A stretch of 64,000 nucleotides of DNA from Actinomycetes bacterium (GCA_029782025.1 JAKOVR010000209.1:1-64000); one strand, 5' to 3'. Positions 24,742-33,015 are shown, numbered from the stretch's first letter. The notes: generated from the sequence alone by a model not told the origin. Made by a program: numbers and translations.

Positions 24742-25547
24742 CCGATCGTTCCTCCACCGTGGCCGTGGTCGTGCTGTTCCCCGATCTGCTCGGCACCTAC
24801 GGCGACGGCGGCAACGGGCTGGTGCTCCACCGCCGGCTGCAGTGGCGGGGCATCGCCAGCGACCTGCTCGAGGTGCCGAGCGGCTCGCCGGTGCCGGAGA
24901 CGGCACAGCTCTACCTGCTCGGCGGCGGCGAGGACGCCCCCCAGACCGAGGCCGCCCGCGAGCTCGGCACCGACGGCCCGCTGCATCGGGCGGTGGAGGC
25001 GGGCGCCGTGGTGCTGGCGGTGTGCGCCGGCATGCAGATCTGCGGCGTGTCGTTCCCCGACAACCAGGGCCGTCCCCAGGAGGGGCTCGGCCTGCTCGAC
25101 TGCGTCACCGTGAAGACCGACGAGCCCCGGGCGGTGGGCGAGCTGCTCGTCGACGCCGACGACCGCTTCGGGCTCCCGCCGCTCACCGGGTTCGAGAACC
25201 ACGGCGGGCGCACCCGGCCCGGGCCGAGCGCCACCACCCTCGGCGGCGTGCGGGCCGGGGTGGGCAACGGCGACGGCACCGAGGGTGTGCTGGCCGACCA
25301 CGGCGACGGCCGGGGCAAGGTGCTCGGCACCTATCTCCACGGCCCGGCCCTCGCCCGCAACCCGGCCCTCGCCGACGTGCTGCTGGCCTGGGCCCTCGGG
25401 ATGGCGCCGGCCGACCTGGCCCCCCTCCCCGAGGCCGACGCCGAAGCCGACGCCCTGCGGGCCGTGCGGTTGTCCGCCGCCACCCGCGGCAACCTCGACG
25501 GCGTCGCCCACCGCACCTGGCGCGACCGTCTCACGAGGCGCTCATGA
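24738..25547 (+). CDS. gatD: Lipid II isoglutaminyl synthase, glutaminase subunit GatD
   Basis: 269 aa. A class I glutamine amidotransferase: LYLLGGGEDAPQ, catalytic Cys in VLAVCAGMQICG, GFENHGGRT, and His in LGTYLHGPALARNP. It frees ammonia from glutamine and passes it to MurT. GTG24738 overlaps murT's TGA (GTGA), the standard tight coupling for this heterodimer. The C terminus has an added Ala/Asp-rich helix. Confidence 0.9.
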   Translation: MTDRSSTVAVVVLFPDLLGTYGDGGNGLVLHRRLQWRGIASDLLEVPSGSPVPETAQLYLLGGGEDAPQTEAARELGTDGPLHRAVEAGAVVLAVCAGMQICGVSFPDNQGRPQEGLGLLDCVTVKTDEPRAVGELLVDADDRFGLPPLTGFENHGGRTRPGPSATTLGGVRAGVGNGDGTEGVLADHGDGRGKVLGTYLHGPALARNPALADVLLAWALGMAPADLAPLPEADAEADALRAVRLSAATRGNLDGVAHRTWRDRLTRRS

Positions 25548-25572
25548 TCTGACGGGCCGTCAGGGATGTGTC

Positions 25573-25578
25573 TAGGCT
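25573..25578 (+). promoter_or_regulatory. -10 box TAGGCT for the crotonase gene at 25585
   Basis: Ends 6 nt before ATG25585, within the 37-bp gap after gatD. Confidence 0.5.
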
Positions 25579-25584
25579 GCCGGC

Positions 25585-26394
25585 ATGAGCGAGCCTGCAG
25601 TCCTGGTGGAACGAGACGGCCACGTCGTGACCGTCACCCTGAACCGGCCCGACAAGCGCAACGCCTTCAACGCCGAGGTGCTCTGCCGCCTGTGCGACGC
25701 CTGGGACATGATCGACGGCGACCCCGACGTGCGCGTCGCCATCCTCACCGGCGCCGGCGGCCACTTCAGCGCCGGGGCCGACCTCGACCGCCTCGTGGGC
25801 GCCATGCTGAGCGGCAAGCCCACCGAGAACGAGTTCGAGGAGCGGATCAAGAACGACTTCGGCCTCATCTTCAAGGGCTTCCTCAAGGAGTACCGCACCA
25901 AGAAGCCGCTGATCGCCGCCATCGAGGGCTACTGCTACGCCGGGGGCACCGAGATCCTGCAGGCCACCGACCTCCGGGTGGCGGGCCGCAGCGCCGAGAT
26001 CGCCATCAGCGAGGTGCGCCGGGGCCTGTTCCCCATGAGCGCGTCGACCATCCGCCTGCCCCGCCAGATCGGCTACGCCCGGGCCATGGAGCTGCTCCTC
26101 GTGGGCGACGCCATCACCCCCGACCAGGCCCTCGACTGGGGCCTCATCAACTACGTGGTCGACGACGGGCAGGCCCTGGCCAAGGCCCGCGAGCTGGCCG
26201 ACCGGCTGGCCGCCAACGGTCCCCTCGCCGTGCAGGGCATCAAGGCCGCGGTCCTCGCCGCCGAGGCGATGCCCGAGGCCGACGCCTTCGCCAAGGAGAT
26301 GGAGATCGGCATGACCGTCATGGCCTCCAAGGACGCCAAGGAGGGCCCGAAGGCCTTCCTGGAGAAGCGTCCGGCCAACTTCACCGGCGCGTAG
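25585..26394 (+). CDS. Enoyl-CoA hydratase/isomerase (crotonase) family protein
   Basis: 269 aa, full crotonase length. Oxyanion-hole segments are seen: RPDKRNAFNAEVL with ILTGAGGHFSAGADLDR, then IEGYCYAGGTEILQATDLRVAG. The second catalytic segment is RRGLFPMSASTIRLPRQIGYARAMELLL. Glu/Asp at the classic positions appear partly replaced, so the reaction (hydration, isomerisation or hydrolysis) is uncertain. It is monocistronic from its own promoter. It converges on the LLM oxidoreductase gene. Confidence 0.85.
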   Translation: MSEPAVLVERDGHVVTVTLNRPDKRNAFNAEVLCRLCDAWDMIDGDPDVRVAILTGAGGHFSAGADLDRLVGAMLSGKPTENEFEERIKNDFGLIFKGFLKEYRTKKPLIAAIEGYCYAGGTEILQATDLRVAGRSAEIAISEVRRGLFPMSASTIRLPRQIGYARAMELLLVGDAITPDQALDWGLINYVVDDGQALAKARELADRLAANGPLAVQGIKAAVLAAEAMPEADAFAKEMEIGMTVMASKDAKEGPKAFLEKRPANFTGA

Positions 26395-26421
26395 CGGGCC
26401 CTCGGGCCCGGAGCCCGACGG

Positions 26422-27444
26422 TCAGCCGAGCACCAGCTCGGCGATCTCGTGGACCTTCTCCACCGAGCCCGGGGAGTAGACGAGCAGGGTCGACACCGGG
26501 CTGTCCTCCCAGGCCTGGAGGCGCTCCTTGATGCGCTCCTTGGGGCCCACCAGCGCGATCGAGTCGGCGAACTCGTCGGGCACGAGGCGGATGGCCTCGT
26601 CGCGGCGGCCCTCGAAGAAGGCCTCCTGGATGGCGAGGGCTTCCTCCTCGAAGCCGAACCGGCCCATCAGCTTGGTGTGGAAGTTCTGGCCCTTGGCCCC
26701 CATCCCACCGATGTAGAAGGCCAGCATCATCTTGACCGGGGCCAGGCCCTCTTCGACCGAGTCGGTGATGTTGACCTGGGCGCCGGCCACGATGTCGAAG
26801 TCCGGCGAGGCGCCGGTGAGGTGCTCGTTGTAGACGTCCTGGTGGAACGGCGAGTAGTAGAGCGGCAGCCAGCCGTCGGCGATCTCGGCCGTCTGGGCCA
26901 CGTTCTTCGGCCCTTCGGCGCCGAGGTAGATCGGGATGCGGCGGCGCAACGGGTGCACGATCGACTTCAGCGGCTTGCCCAGCCCCACCGACCCGGGGCC
27001 GTGGTAGGGGTGCTGGTAGAACTCGCCCTGGAAGTCGAGCGGCTCCTCGCGGGCCATCACCCGCCTGATGATCTCGACGTACTCCCGGGTGCGGGCCAGC
27101 GGCTTGTTGGACGGCTGGCCGTACCAGCCCTCCACCACCTGCGGGCCGCTCACGCCGAGGCCGAGCATGAACCGGCCGTTGCTGATGTGGTCGAGGGTGA
27201 TGGCGGCCATCGCCGTAGCGGTCGGGGTGCGGGCCGAGAGCTGCACCACCGACGTGCCGAGCTTGATGCGGCTCGTCTGGCCGGCGATCCATCCGAGGGG
27301 CGTGAAGGCGTCGGACCCCCAGGCTTCAGCTGTCCACACCGAGTCGAACCCGGCGTCCTCGGCCGCCTTGGTCACCTCGATCACGTTGGGCGGCGGGAGC
27401 TGCCCCCAGTATCCCCACATCAGGCCGAGCTTCATGCCCGGCAC
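26422..27444 (-). CDS. LLM-class F420-dependent oxidoreductase
   Basis: 340 aa TIM-barrel enzyme. KLGLMWGYWGQ begins strand 1; DAGFDSVWTAEAWGSDAF, IKLGTSVVQLSARTPTATA and SNGRFMLGLGVSGPQVVEGWYG are diagnostic of luciferase-like F420 enzymes. GTG27444 has GGAGG seven nt upstream, favouring it over the in-frame ATG three codons later. The C-terminal IALVGPKERIKERLQ is usual. Works in the cytosol with reduced or oxidised F420; substrate unknown. Confidence 0.88.
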   Translation of the reverse strand: MPGMKLGLMWGYWGQLPPPNVIEVTKAAEDAGFDSVWTAEAWGSDAFTPLGWIAGQTSRIKLGTSVVQLSARTPTATAMAAITLDHISNGRFMLGLGVSGPQVVEGWYGQPSNKPLARTREYVEIIRRVMAREEPLDFQGEFYQHPYHGPGSVGLGKPLKSIVHPLRRRIPIYLGAEGPKNVAQTAEIADGWLPLYYSPFHQDVYNEHLTGASPDFDIVAGAQVNITDSVEEGLAPVKMMLAFYIGGMGAKGQNFHTKLMGRFGFEEEALAIQEAFFEGRRDEAIRLVPDEFADSIALVGPKERIKERLQAWEDSPVSTLLVYSPGSVEKVHEIAELVLG

Positions 27445-27481
27445 GGTACGACCTCCGCCGATCCCGTCGCCAGAATCGTCG

Positions 27482-29086
27482 TCAGCGTCCGGGCACGGTG
27501 GTGGTGGGCGGGAGGAACGAGGGCGGGGAGATCGAGAGGCACTCGGGGGGCAGGTCGGCGGGCGAGGTGATGTTGGGTCCCGCCGCGGTCAGGGCATCGG
27601 CGCACTTCTGGAGTTCGGGGGGCACGCTCTCGACGGGTCGGCTGCCGGCCGCGGTTCCCGGCGCCAGTGGCCCGGTCCCCGACAACAGGATCTGCTCACA
27701 GCCGGGCGGGAGGTCCGGGCTGCCGAAGACGACCGTCGAGCCGGGCGTGCCCGGTGCGGCCCCGGCCGGTGGCGCGAAGGTCTTGCTGAACGCGTCGAGG
27801 CACTCCCGGACCTTCGGATCGTTGGGGTCGAGCCCGAGGGTGGGCGCGAGATCGCCAGGGGCGAAGCCGGGCAGCTGGCACCGTGACGAGGCGTCCGGGA
27901 AGAGGGCTTCGCGGTCGCGGCGCAGCACCTGGTCGCGGTACTGGCGCCAGCTCAACCCTGCCGCCTTCTCGCGCCGCTCGGCCTCGACGCAGTCGCGATA
28001 CGCCATCCCTGCGTCGCCGGGAACCCCCGGCCCCGACGAGGGCACGGCCGGGCGGGTCGGATCGCATCCGGTGGCGAGCACGGCCGAAGCGGGGAGGTCA
28101 CCCAGGTCCTGGATCTCGGTGTCGGCCGGGACATGGACGGGCAGCGGCTCGTCGTAGTGGGAGAAGCGCATGTCTGCCTCGTACCGAGACCGTTCCGGCC
28201 ATCCCTCGGGGGCGGTGCCGAGCGGCCCGCCCTGCCGGCCGGCGGCGCCGGCGGCGAAGAAGTCGGGGAACTCCGTGGTCGTCGTGATCGACAACCGCCG
28301 GACCCGGTCCTGGGCGTCGACCCAGACCTCGGCCGTGGCCGAGCCGTGCACCGCCAGCGCCGGGTCGGTCGTCGTGCTGTCCGAGCCCGGCGGCCCGCCG
28401 AAGAGCCGCTCCGGGTCGAGCTCGAGGCGGAGGTGGCGGGTGGCCACCCCGTCGACGTCGGCCATGTCGGTGGCGGTGACGGAGCGGGCATGGTCCCGCA
28501 AGCGGCGGAGCTGACTCGCCGGATCGAAGCTGTCCTGTTGGCCGCCACCGCTCGACATGGCGAAGGCCGGTGGGTCGAGCTCCTTGCCCAACACGAGCGA
28601 GCCAAGCCCGAGGTCCTTCAGGTCGAACCGGAGCCACGGCCGGTCGCCCGGGAAGGAGGGCGGGAGCGCGGCCCGGGCGGCGAGGAAGGTCGCCGATTCG
28701 GGCCGGCCGGTACCGACGGCGACCATGGTGACCACCCCGGCGCGGGGCCCGGAGTAGCTGAACCCGGCTTCGTTGTCGATGCCCCCCACGGTGGTGGTCT
28801 CCCCAGCCATCGCCGCCACCGGCGATCCGCACCCTCCGGTGCCGGCCAGCAGCGACGACGATGGCGACGGCTCCACCGACGCCCGCGCCGACATCGAGTA
28901 CTGCACCGTCTTGACCTTGGCGGCGTTGTCGACGCCCCGGAACAGCAGCGCCTTGGCCTCTTCCGGCGACACCACCCCGACGGTGGCGCCCGGATCGCCC
29001 TTGCCGCAGGCCAGCGGCCCGGCCAGGACCAGCAGCGCAGCGATCGACAGGCCGAACCTCCGGTGGTGGTTGGTGTGCCTTCCCAT
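27482..29086 (-). CDS. Large lipoprotein of unknown function, 534 aa
   Basis: Not recognised. GGGAGGG precedes ATG29086. A hydrophobic segment LSIAALLVLAGPLAC ends in a lipobox. Residues 40-320 look like a LolA/LppX-type beta domain (KVKTVQYSMSARASVE; HLRLELDPERLFGG; ATAEVWVDAQDRVRRLSIT), as in actinobacterial LppX/LprG-like lipoproteins; this is a tentative likeness. The second half (about 340-534) is Cys- and Pro-rich with paired Cys (ATGCDP, YRDCVEAE, SRCQLPG, RECLDAF), so it may form disulfides. Strand-isolated gene. Confidence 0.6.
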   Translation of the reverse strand: MGRHTNHHRRFGLSIAALLVLAGPLACGKGDPGATVGVVSPEEAKALLFRGVDNAAKVKTVQYSMSARASVEPSPSSSLLAGTGGCGSPVAAMAGETTTVGGIDNEAGFSYSGPRAGVVTMVAVGTGRPESATFLAARAALPPSFPGDRPWLRFDLKDLGLGSLVLGKELDPPAFAMSSGGGQQDSFDPASQLRRLRDHARSVTATDMADVDGVATRHLRLELDPERLFGGPPGSDSTTTDPALAVHGSATAEVWVDAQDRVRRLSITTTTEFPDFFAAGAAGRQGGPLGTAPEGWPERSRYEADMRFSHYDEPLPVHVPADTEIQDLGDLPASAVLATGCDPTRPAVPSSGPGVPGDAGMAYRDCVEAERREKAAGLSWRQYRDQVLRRDREALFPDASSRCQLPGFAPGDLAPTLGLDPNDPKVRECLDAFSKTFAPPAGAAPGTPGSTVVFGSPDLPPGCEQILLSGTGPLAPGTAAGSRPVESVPPELQKCADALTAAGPNITSPADLPPECLSISPPSFLPPTTTVPGR

Positions 29087-29175
29087 GGTCCCTCCCGTGG
29101 CTGCGCGCTGTTCGGCCCGGCCTCGTCGGGGAGATCCTCCCACAGCCGCACGGCCGCGGGGAGGCCCATGGACGC

Positions 29176-29181
29176 GATACT
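29176..29181 (+). promoter_or_regulatory. -10 box GATACT for the gene at 29188
   Basis: Ends 6 nt before ATG29188. The leader region is shared with the divergent lipoprotein gene. Confidence 0.4.
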
Positions 29182-29187
29182 GACGCC

Positions 29188-29571
29188 ATGGAGGACGTGC
29201 CGGCCCGCGAGCTGACCGACGACTTCGTGTACCTGACCACCACCGGCCGGCGTTCGGGGCGGCCCCACGAGATCGAGATCTGGTACGCCCGCCATGGCGA
29301 CACGCTCTACCTCCTGGCCGGCGGCGGGCGCCGCTCGGACTGGGTGGCCAACCTGGCGGCCGAGCCCCGGTGTCGCCTGCGCCTCCAGGGCGTGGGCCTC
29401 GATGGCACGGCCCGGATCCTCGACGGCCCCGACGTCGACCCGGCCGAGGAGCGCCGGGCCCGCGACCTCGTGTTCGAGAAGTACGACCCCGGCTACGACG
29501 GATCGCTGGCCGGTTGGCGGGAAGCCGCCCTGCCCGTGGCGATCGACGTGCGGCCGTCCGGTCAGGCGTAG
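29188..29571 (+). CDS. Deazaflavin (F420)-dependent nitroreductase-like protein
   Basis: 127 aa, the size of Ddn/FDOR-A split-barrel proteins. VYLTTTGRRSGRPHEIEIWYARHGDTLYLLAGG is the typical core, where GRRSG and following strands bind F420, and SDWVANLAAEPRCRLR follows. Likely a cytosolic or membrane-associated F420H2-dependent reductase. Its end overlaps the convergent fructosamine-kinase-like gene by 10 bp. Confidence 0.85.
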   Translation: MEDVPARELTDDFVYLTTTGRRSGRPHEIEIWYARHGDTLYLLAGGGRRSDWVANLAAEPRCRLRLQGVGLDGTARILDGPDVDPAEERRARDLVFEKYDPGYDGSLAGWREAALPVAIDVRPSGQA

Positions 29572-30434
29572 CGGCGCAGGACGTTCACCACGGTGGTGCC
29601 GTAGCCGCCCCCGAAGAGCACGGCGTGCACGAGCAGGGGCGGGAGCTGGTAGAGCCGCACCCGCTCTTCATGGCCGTCGGCCAGCGGGGCCGCCTCCTGG
29701 TAGGCGGCGAACACGCGGGCGGAGAACCCGCCGAAGAGCCGCATCATGGCCAGGTCGATCTCGCGGTGACCGCCGTGGACGGCGGGGTCGATCAGCACCG
29801 GGAGACCGTCCGCTCCGACCATGGCGTTGCCGCCCCACAGGTCGCCGTGGAGGAGCGAGGGAGGCTCGGGCGGGCCGCACCGCTCGTCGAGGCGGTCGAT
29901 CACCCGCTCGAGCAGGGGCTCGATCGTCTTGGCGCCGCCGGGCAGCGCGCCCCGGGCGAGGGCGGCGGCGACGAGGGGGCGGAGCCGGCGCTCGGCGAAG
30001 AAGGCGGGCCAGGTGGGCGCCGGCCCGTTGTCCTGGGGGACGGTGCCGATGTAGTTGGACCGCTCGAGCCCGAAGCCGGCGCAGGGGGCGCGGTGCAGGT
30101 CGGCGAGGGCCCGGCCGAGGGTCTCGTCGTGGGTCGCGGCGGGGCGGCCCGGTTCGATCCACTCGAGCACGAGGAAGGCCGGGTCCACGGCAACCACCAC
30201 CGGGACGGTGACGGTGCCGGTGGCGGCGAGGCGGGCCAGGCCGTCGGCTTCGGCGGCGAAGAAGTCGGCCGGCACCCCGGCGCGGGCCTTGGCGAACACG
30301 GTCCGGCCGTCGGCCAGGCCGACCCGGTAGGCGTCGTTGATGTCGCCGCCGGGCACCGGGGTCAACGCCACCACCTCGGCGGCGAGGGCCGGGCCGAGCG
30401 CGGCCCGGAGGCGGTCGGCGTCGGGCCCGGTCAC
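29562..30434 (-). CDS. Fructosamine kinase/ketosamine-3-kinase family protein
   Basis: 290 aa. Kinase-like fold: PVPGGDINDAYRV (nucleotide loop), VFAKARAG (Lys), LHGDLWGGNAMVG (catalytic loop with HGD and Asn) and LIDPAVHGGHREIDLAMMRLFGGF (metal-binding DPA). All key residues are present. The family phosphorylates ketoamines so that glycated proteins break down. GTG30434 overlaps the stop of the tyrosine phosphatase gene (GTGA). The pairing of fructosamine kinase with a low-molecular-weight phosphatase is common, and the phosphatase partner may act in the same repair route. Confidence 0.88.
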   Translation of the reverse strand: MTGPDADRLRAALGPALAAEVVALTPVPGGDINDAYRVGLADGRTVFAKARAGVPADFFAAEADGLARLAATGTVTVPVVVAVDPAFLVLEWIEPGRPAATHDETLGRALADLHRAPCAGFGLERSNYIGTVPQDNGPAPTWPAFFAERRLRPLVAAALARGALPGGAKTIEPLLERVIDRLDERCGPPEPPSLLHGDLWGGNAMVGADGLPVLIDPAVHGGHREIDLAMMRLFGGFSARVFAAYQEAAPLADGHEERVRLYQLPPLLVHAVLFGGGYGTTVVNVLRRYA

Positions 30435-30955
30435 GAGCCGGCGGCGGGCAGCCCGTGCCGGGCCACCAGCTGGGCCAGGAGGTTCCGGCACGACCGCTCG
30501 ACCATGTCGAACACGTCGGCGAAGCCGTCGGGCCCGCCGTAGTAGGGGTCGGGCACGTCGAGGTCGTGGACGCCCCGCGCCGCCGGGTCCCACTCCCGGA
30601 GGAGGTGGACCTTGGCCTTCTGGTCGGGGGAAGAGGCCAGGTCGGTGAGGTCGCTGTGGTTCCACTGGTCCATGGCCAGCACCAGGTCGAACAGCTCGAA
30701 GTCGCCCCGCTGGAACTGGCGGCCCCGGCTGACCATGGCGATGCCGCGGCGGCGGGCTTCGGCGGTGGCGCGGTGATCCGGTGGGTCGCCCACGTGGTAG
30801 GCCGCGGTGCCGGCCGAGTCGATCTCGACGTGGTCCTCGAGGCCGGCCTCCCGCACGAGGTGCACCATCACGGCCTCGGCCGTGGGCGACCGGCAGATGT
30901 TCCCCAGACACACGAAGCAGAGCCGCACGGCCGGTTCCGGGGGTTCGCTACCCAT
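30431..30955 (-). CDS. Low-molecular-weight protein tyrosine phosphatase
   Basis: 174 aa. P-loop CLGNICRSPTAEAV (CX5R) near the N terminus, the general-acid loop DPYYGGPDGFADVFDMVE near the C terminus. RGRQFQRGDFELFDLVLAMD is standard. Removes phosphate from tyrosine or, when paired with fructosamine kinase, perhaps from ketosamine phosphates. ATG30955 follows TAGGTT by 6 nt. That promoter lies beside palindrome copy 2, now separated from the crotonase gene by the IS481-type element. Confidence 0.9.
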   Translation of the reverse strand: MGSEPPEPAVRLCFVCLGNICRSPTAEAVMVHLVREAGLEDHVEIDSAGTAAYHVGDPPDHRATAEARRRGIAMVSRGRQFQRGDFELFDLVLAMDQWNHSDLTDLASSPDQKAKVHLLREWDPAARGVHDLDVPDPYYGGPDGFADVFDMVERSCRNLLAQLVARHGLPAAGS

Positions 30956-30961
30956 CCCGGG

Positions 30962-30967
30962 AACCTA
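30962..30967 (-). promoter_or_regulatory. -10 box TAGGTT, tyrosine phosphatase gene
   Basis: Ends 6 nt before ATG30955 and begins 2 bp from palindrome copy 2. The insertion sequence now supplies everything upstream of about position 31000. Confidence 0.5.
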
Positions 30968-30969
30968 TC

Positions 30970-31000
30970 CCTTGGGTGCGTAAGGGCGCGCATAGCGCAC
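30970..31000. repeat. 47-bp palindrome, copy 2, left part (split by insertion)
   Basis: 31 nt from CCTTGGGTGCG onward, matching the complement of copy 3 exactly. Its last 16 nt are repeated at 32281-32296. Confidence 0.9.
30985..31000. repeat. Target-site duplication, left copy
   Basis: GGCGCGCATAGCGCAC, identical to 32281-32296, flanks the IS481-type element. Confidence 0.85.
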
Positions 31001-31005
31001 GTGTT

Positions 31006-31051
31006 GTGTCGCGGGTCATCCCTCACGGGTGTCGCGGGTCATCCCTCACGG
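31006..31051. repeat. Tandem 23-bp repeat at the IS left end
   Basis: Two perfect copies (31006-31028, 31029-31051) starting GTGTCGCGGGTCATCCC. The right end has the same paired arrangement in inverse (32230-32263) with more divergence. Likely paired transposase-binding sites. Confidence 0.8.
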
Positions 31052-32179
31052 TGCGGCGTGGGATGGGCGGACGGTTCGGTTGTAGAGAGTCTGGTTCTTG
31101 CGGGTGGGGTCGAGCGTGAGTTGGCGTGCGAGGTGACCGTTGATGAAAACGTGGCAGGCCGTGCCCGTGATGACGATGAGCGCGGGTTGTCCGTTGTACT
31201 TGGCTCCGACGGTGATGCGGTAGCGCCGGCCGGCGAGCACGGTGCTGTTTGCCACGACGTAGTTGTAGAACTGGGTGGGGGTGCCGAGGGGGTGATCGGC
31301 GGGGCCGTCTTTGGGGGCTTGTTCCCACGCGGCGGCTGGAGTGCGCCGGTCGATGCCGCGGTTGGGGCGTTGGTGGTTGTAGATGAAGCGGAACAGGTCG
31401 AGCTGGGCCTGGAGCTCCTCGAGGGTGTGGGCGGGCGGTTGTTGGGCGAGCCACCGTTTGAGGGTCTGGTGGAACCGTTCGACCTTGCCGTTGGTCTGGG
31501 GGTGATTCGGTCGGGACCTTGCTGACGCGACGCCGAGCTCGGCGAGGGCTGGGGCAAGCACTTCGCGGAAGGCCTTGGCGTTGTCGGACTGGAACCGGGC
31601 AGGCCAGCCCAAGACCGTGGCGACAGCGGCAAGAACGGCCAGGGTGGCGGCACCGGTGCAGGTGTTCATGGCTACCGAGGCGACCAGGAGGCGGCTGTGG
31701 TCGTCGATGACGTTGAGGATCTTCACGTCGGTGCCATCAGGCAGGACCCAGGGGGTGTCGTCGAGCTGCCAGCTCTGGTTCGCTCGTGCGGCGTTGAACC
31801 GCCGGTACGTTGGCTTGGGTGCCTTCGACGGGTCCGCGGTGATGAACCCTCGTTGCTTGAGAATTCGCCAGATCGTCGACGGTGACGGCAGTCCTGGGAC
31901 GTCGCGGAGGTGGTACGCGATCGTTTCGGCACCGGCATCGAGACCGGCGTCGAGCAGCTCTTTGCGCTTGGCCACGATGAGGTCCTCGATCTCGGGTGCT
32001 GTCTTGTTCGCGACTGTGTGCGGCGCTCGAGACCGGGGCTCGATCGCGTCATAGCCGCCGGCCACGAACCGCCGCCTCAGGTCGTAGAAGAACCAGGTAC
32101 TGATCCCGTGCTGGGCACAGAACTTGGTGACGTTCAGATCGTCGAGATCGATCTCGACGATGGTTCGCCGAAGGTTCAT
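31046..32179 (-). CDS. IS481-family transposase (DDE integrase fold)
   Basis: 377 aa from ATG32179, which has GAGGAAG 5 nt upstream; a GTG 12 codons earlier lacks a ribosome site. N-terminal HTH with VTKFCAQHGISTWFFYDLRRRF, then a second HTH near SPSTIWRILKQRG. The catalytic core shows Asp in WQLDDTPW, Asp in VIDDHSR/QSDNAKAF and Glu in NGKVERFHQTLKRWL, so the triad is intact. The stop lies inside the inner left-end repeat. Catalyses cut-and-paste or copy-out movement of its element. Confidence 0.92.
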   Translation of the reverse strand: MNLRRTIVEIDLDDLNVTKFCAQHGISTWFFYDLRRRFVAGGYDAIEPRSRAPHTVANKTAPEIEDLIVAKRKELLDAGLDAGAETIAYHLRDVPGLPSPSTIWRILKQRGFITADPSKAPKPTYRRFNAARANQSWQLDDTPWVLPDGTDVKILNVIDDHSRLLVASVAMNTCTGAATLAVLAAVATVLGWPARFQSDNAKAFREVLAPALAELGVASARSRPNHPQTNGKVERFHQTLKRWLAQQPPAHTLEELQAQLDLFRFIYNHQRPNRGIDRRTPAAAWEQAPKDGPADHPLGTPTQFYNYVVANSTVLAGRRYRITVGAKYNGQPALIVITGTACHVFINGHLARQLTLDPTRKNQTLYNRTVRPSHAAP

Positions 32180-32280
32180 AGGGACTTCCTCTTGGGCCAT
32201 GAGCTCAAGGCTCACGGGGGTCAGGTCAGACCGTGAGGGATGTCCCGCGACATGTGTGAGGGATGTGCTGCAAGATCACA

Positions 32281-32312
32281 GGCGCGCATAGCGCACCCTT
32301 GCGCACCCAAGG
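32281..32312. repeat. 47-bp palindrome, copy 2, right part
   Basis: 32 nt ending CCCAAGG, beginning with the duplicated 16 nt. It lies 10 nt beyond the stop of the crotonase gene at 32323. 31 + 32 - 16 = 47 nt. Confidence 0.9.
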
Positions 32313-32322
32313 ACCTTCGGGG

Positions 32323-33000
32323 CTACAGGTCGAGGGTGCCGCCGTCGAGGGCGACGGCGGCCCGCCGGAGGGCTTTGGCCTTGGTGCGGCGGAGGGCGTC
32401 GGCGGGGGCCTCGGCCACCCGCACGGCCATGGCCAGCGCGGCGTCGGCCAGATCGGCGTCGGGCACCACCTCGGACACCAGGTGGAGGGCGAGGGCATCG
32501 GCCGCTCCCACCTCCCGGCCCGTCATCACCAGATCGCGGGCCACCGCCCCGCCGACCAGATCGTGGAGCGGCCCGTAGACCACGTCGCCGAAGGTGCGTT
32601 CCGGGTGGGCGAAGCGGGCCGAGGCGGCGGCGATGCGCAGATCGCACAGCACGGCCAGGTCGAACCCGCCGGCCAGGGCCGGCCCGTTGACCGCAGCGAT
32701 GGTGACGAGCGGGCAGCGCAGCACCGCCCCGTGGTAGCGGTCGCTGGTGGCCCAGAGCTGCTCGGAAAGGGCGGGATCGCCGAGCGACGCCTGGAGCTCG
32801 GTGAGGTCGAACCCGGCGGAGAACACCGGCCCCGCGCCCGTGATGATCACCACCTTCACGGCATCGTCGGCGGCGAGCGCCTCGAGCCCGTCGGCGATCC
32901 CGGCCTGCACCTCGATGGACAGGGCGTTGCGCTTGGCCTCACGGCGCAACGTGAGCCGAGCCACCCCGTCTGCCGGTCGGTCCACCTCCACGAGCGTCAT
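32323..33000 (-). CDS. Enoyl-CoA hydratase/isomerase family protein (short)
   Basis: 225 aa, about 30 residues shorter than typical crotonases, missing part of the C-terminal helical domain. Core segments are present: RREAKRNALSIEVQAGI, VVIITGAGPVFSAGFDLTEL and VNGPALAGGFDLAVLCDLRIA. ATG33000 follows TACCGT by 6 nt. Its stop is next to palindrome copy 2, where the IS481-type element has inserted, but the reading frame is not affected. Confidence 0.85.
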   Translation of the reverse strand: MTLVEVDRPADGVARLTLRREAKRNALSIEVQAGIADGLEALAADDAVKVVIITGAGPVFSAGFDLTELQASLGDPALSEQLWATSDRYHGAVLRCPLVTIAAVNGPALAGGFDLAVLCDLRIAAASARFAHPERTFGDVVYGPLHDLVGGAVARDLVMTGREVGAADALALHLVSEVVPDADLADAALAMAVRVAEAPADALRRTKAKALRRAAVALDGGTLDL

Positions 33001-33006
33001 GCCGCG

Positions 33007-33012
33007 ACGGTA
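33007..33012 (-). promoter_or_regulatory. -10 box TACCGT for the crotonase gene at 33000
   Basis: Ends 6 nt before ATG33000, between this gene and the stop at 33016. Confidence 0.4.
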
Positions 33013-33015
33013 CCG

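Larger units (their letters stand above)
31002..32280 (-). mobile_element. IS481-family insertion sequence, about 1.28 kb, complete
   Basis: Ends TGT...ACA. Terminal inverted repeats match over about 37 of the inner 38 positions allowing a few mismatches, through the shared CATCCCTCAC and TGTCGCGGG blocks. A single DDE transposase fills the interior. The element sits inside a palindrome with a 16-bp direct repeat on both sides; joining the flanks restores a 47-bp palindrome. The intact gene and clean duplication point to a recent insertion. Confidence 0.88.

Noticed and set aside
31023-31653. Extra small frames inside the IS481-type element
   Set aside because: They lie in other frames of the transposase and show Arg/Pro/His-rich shadow composition, so the element has one gene.
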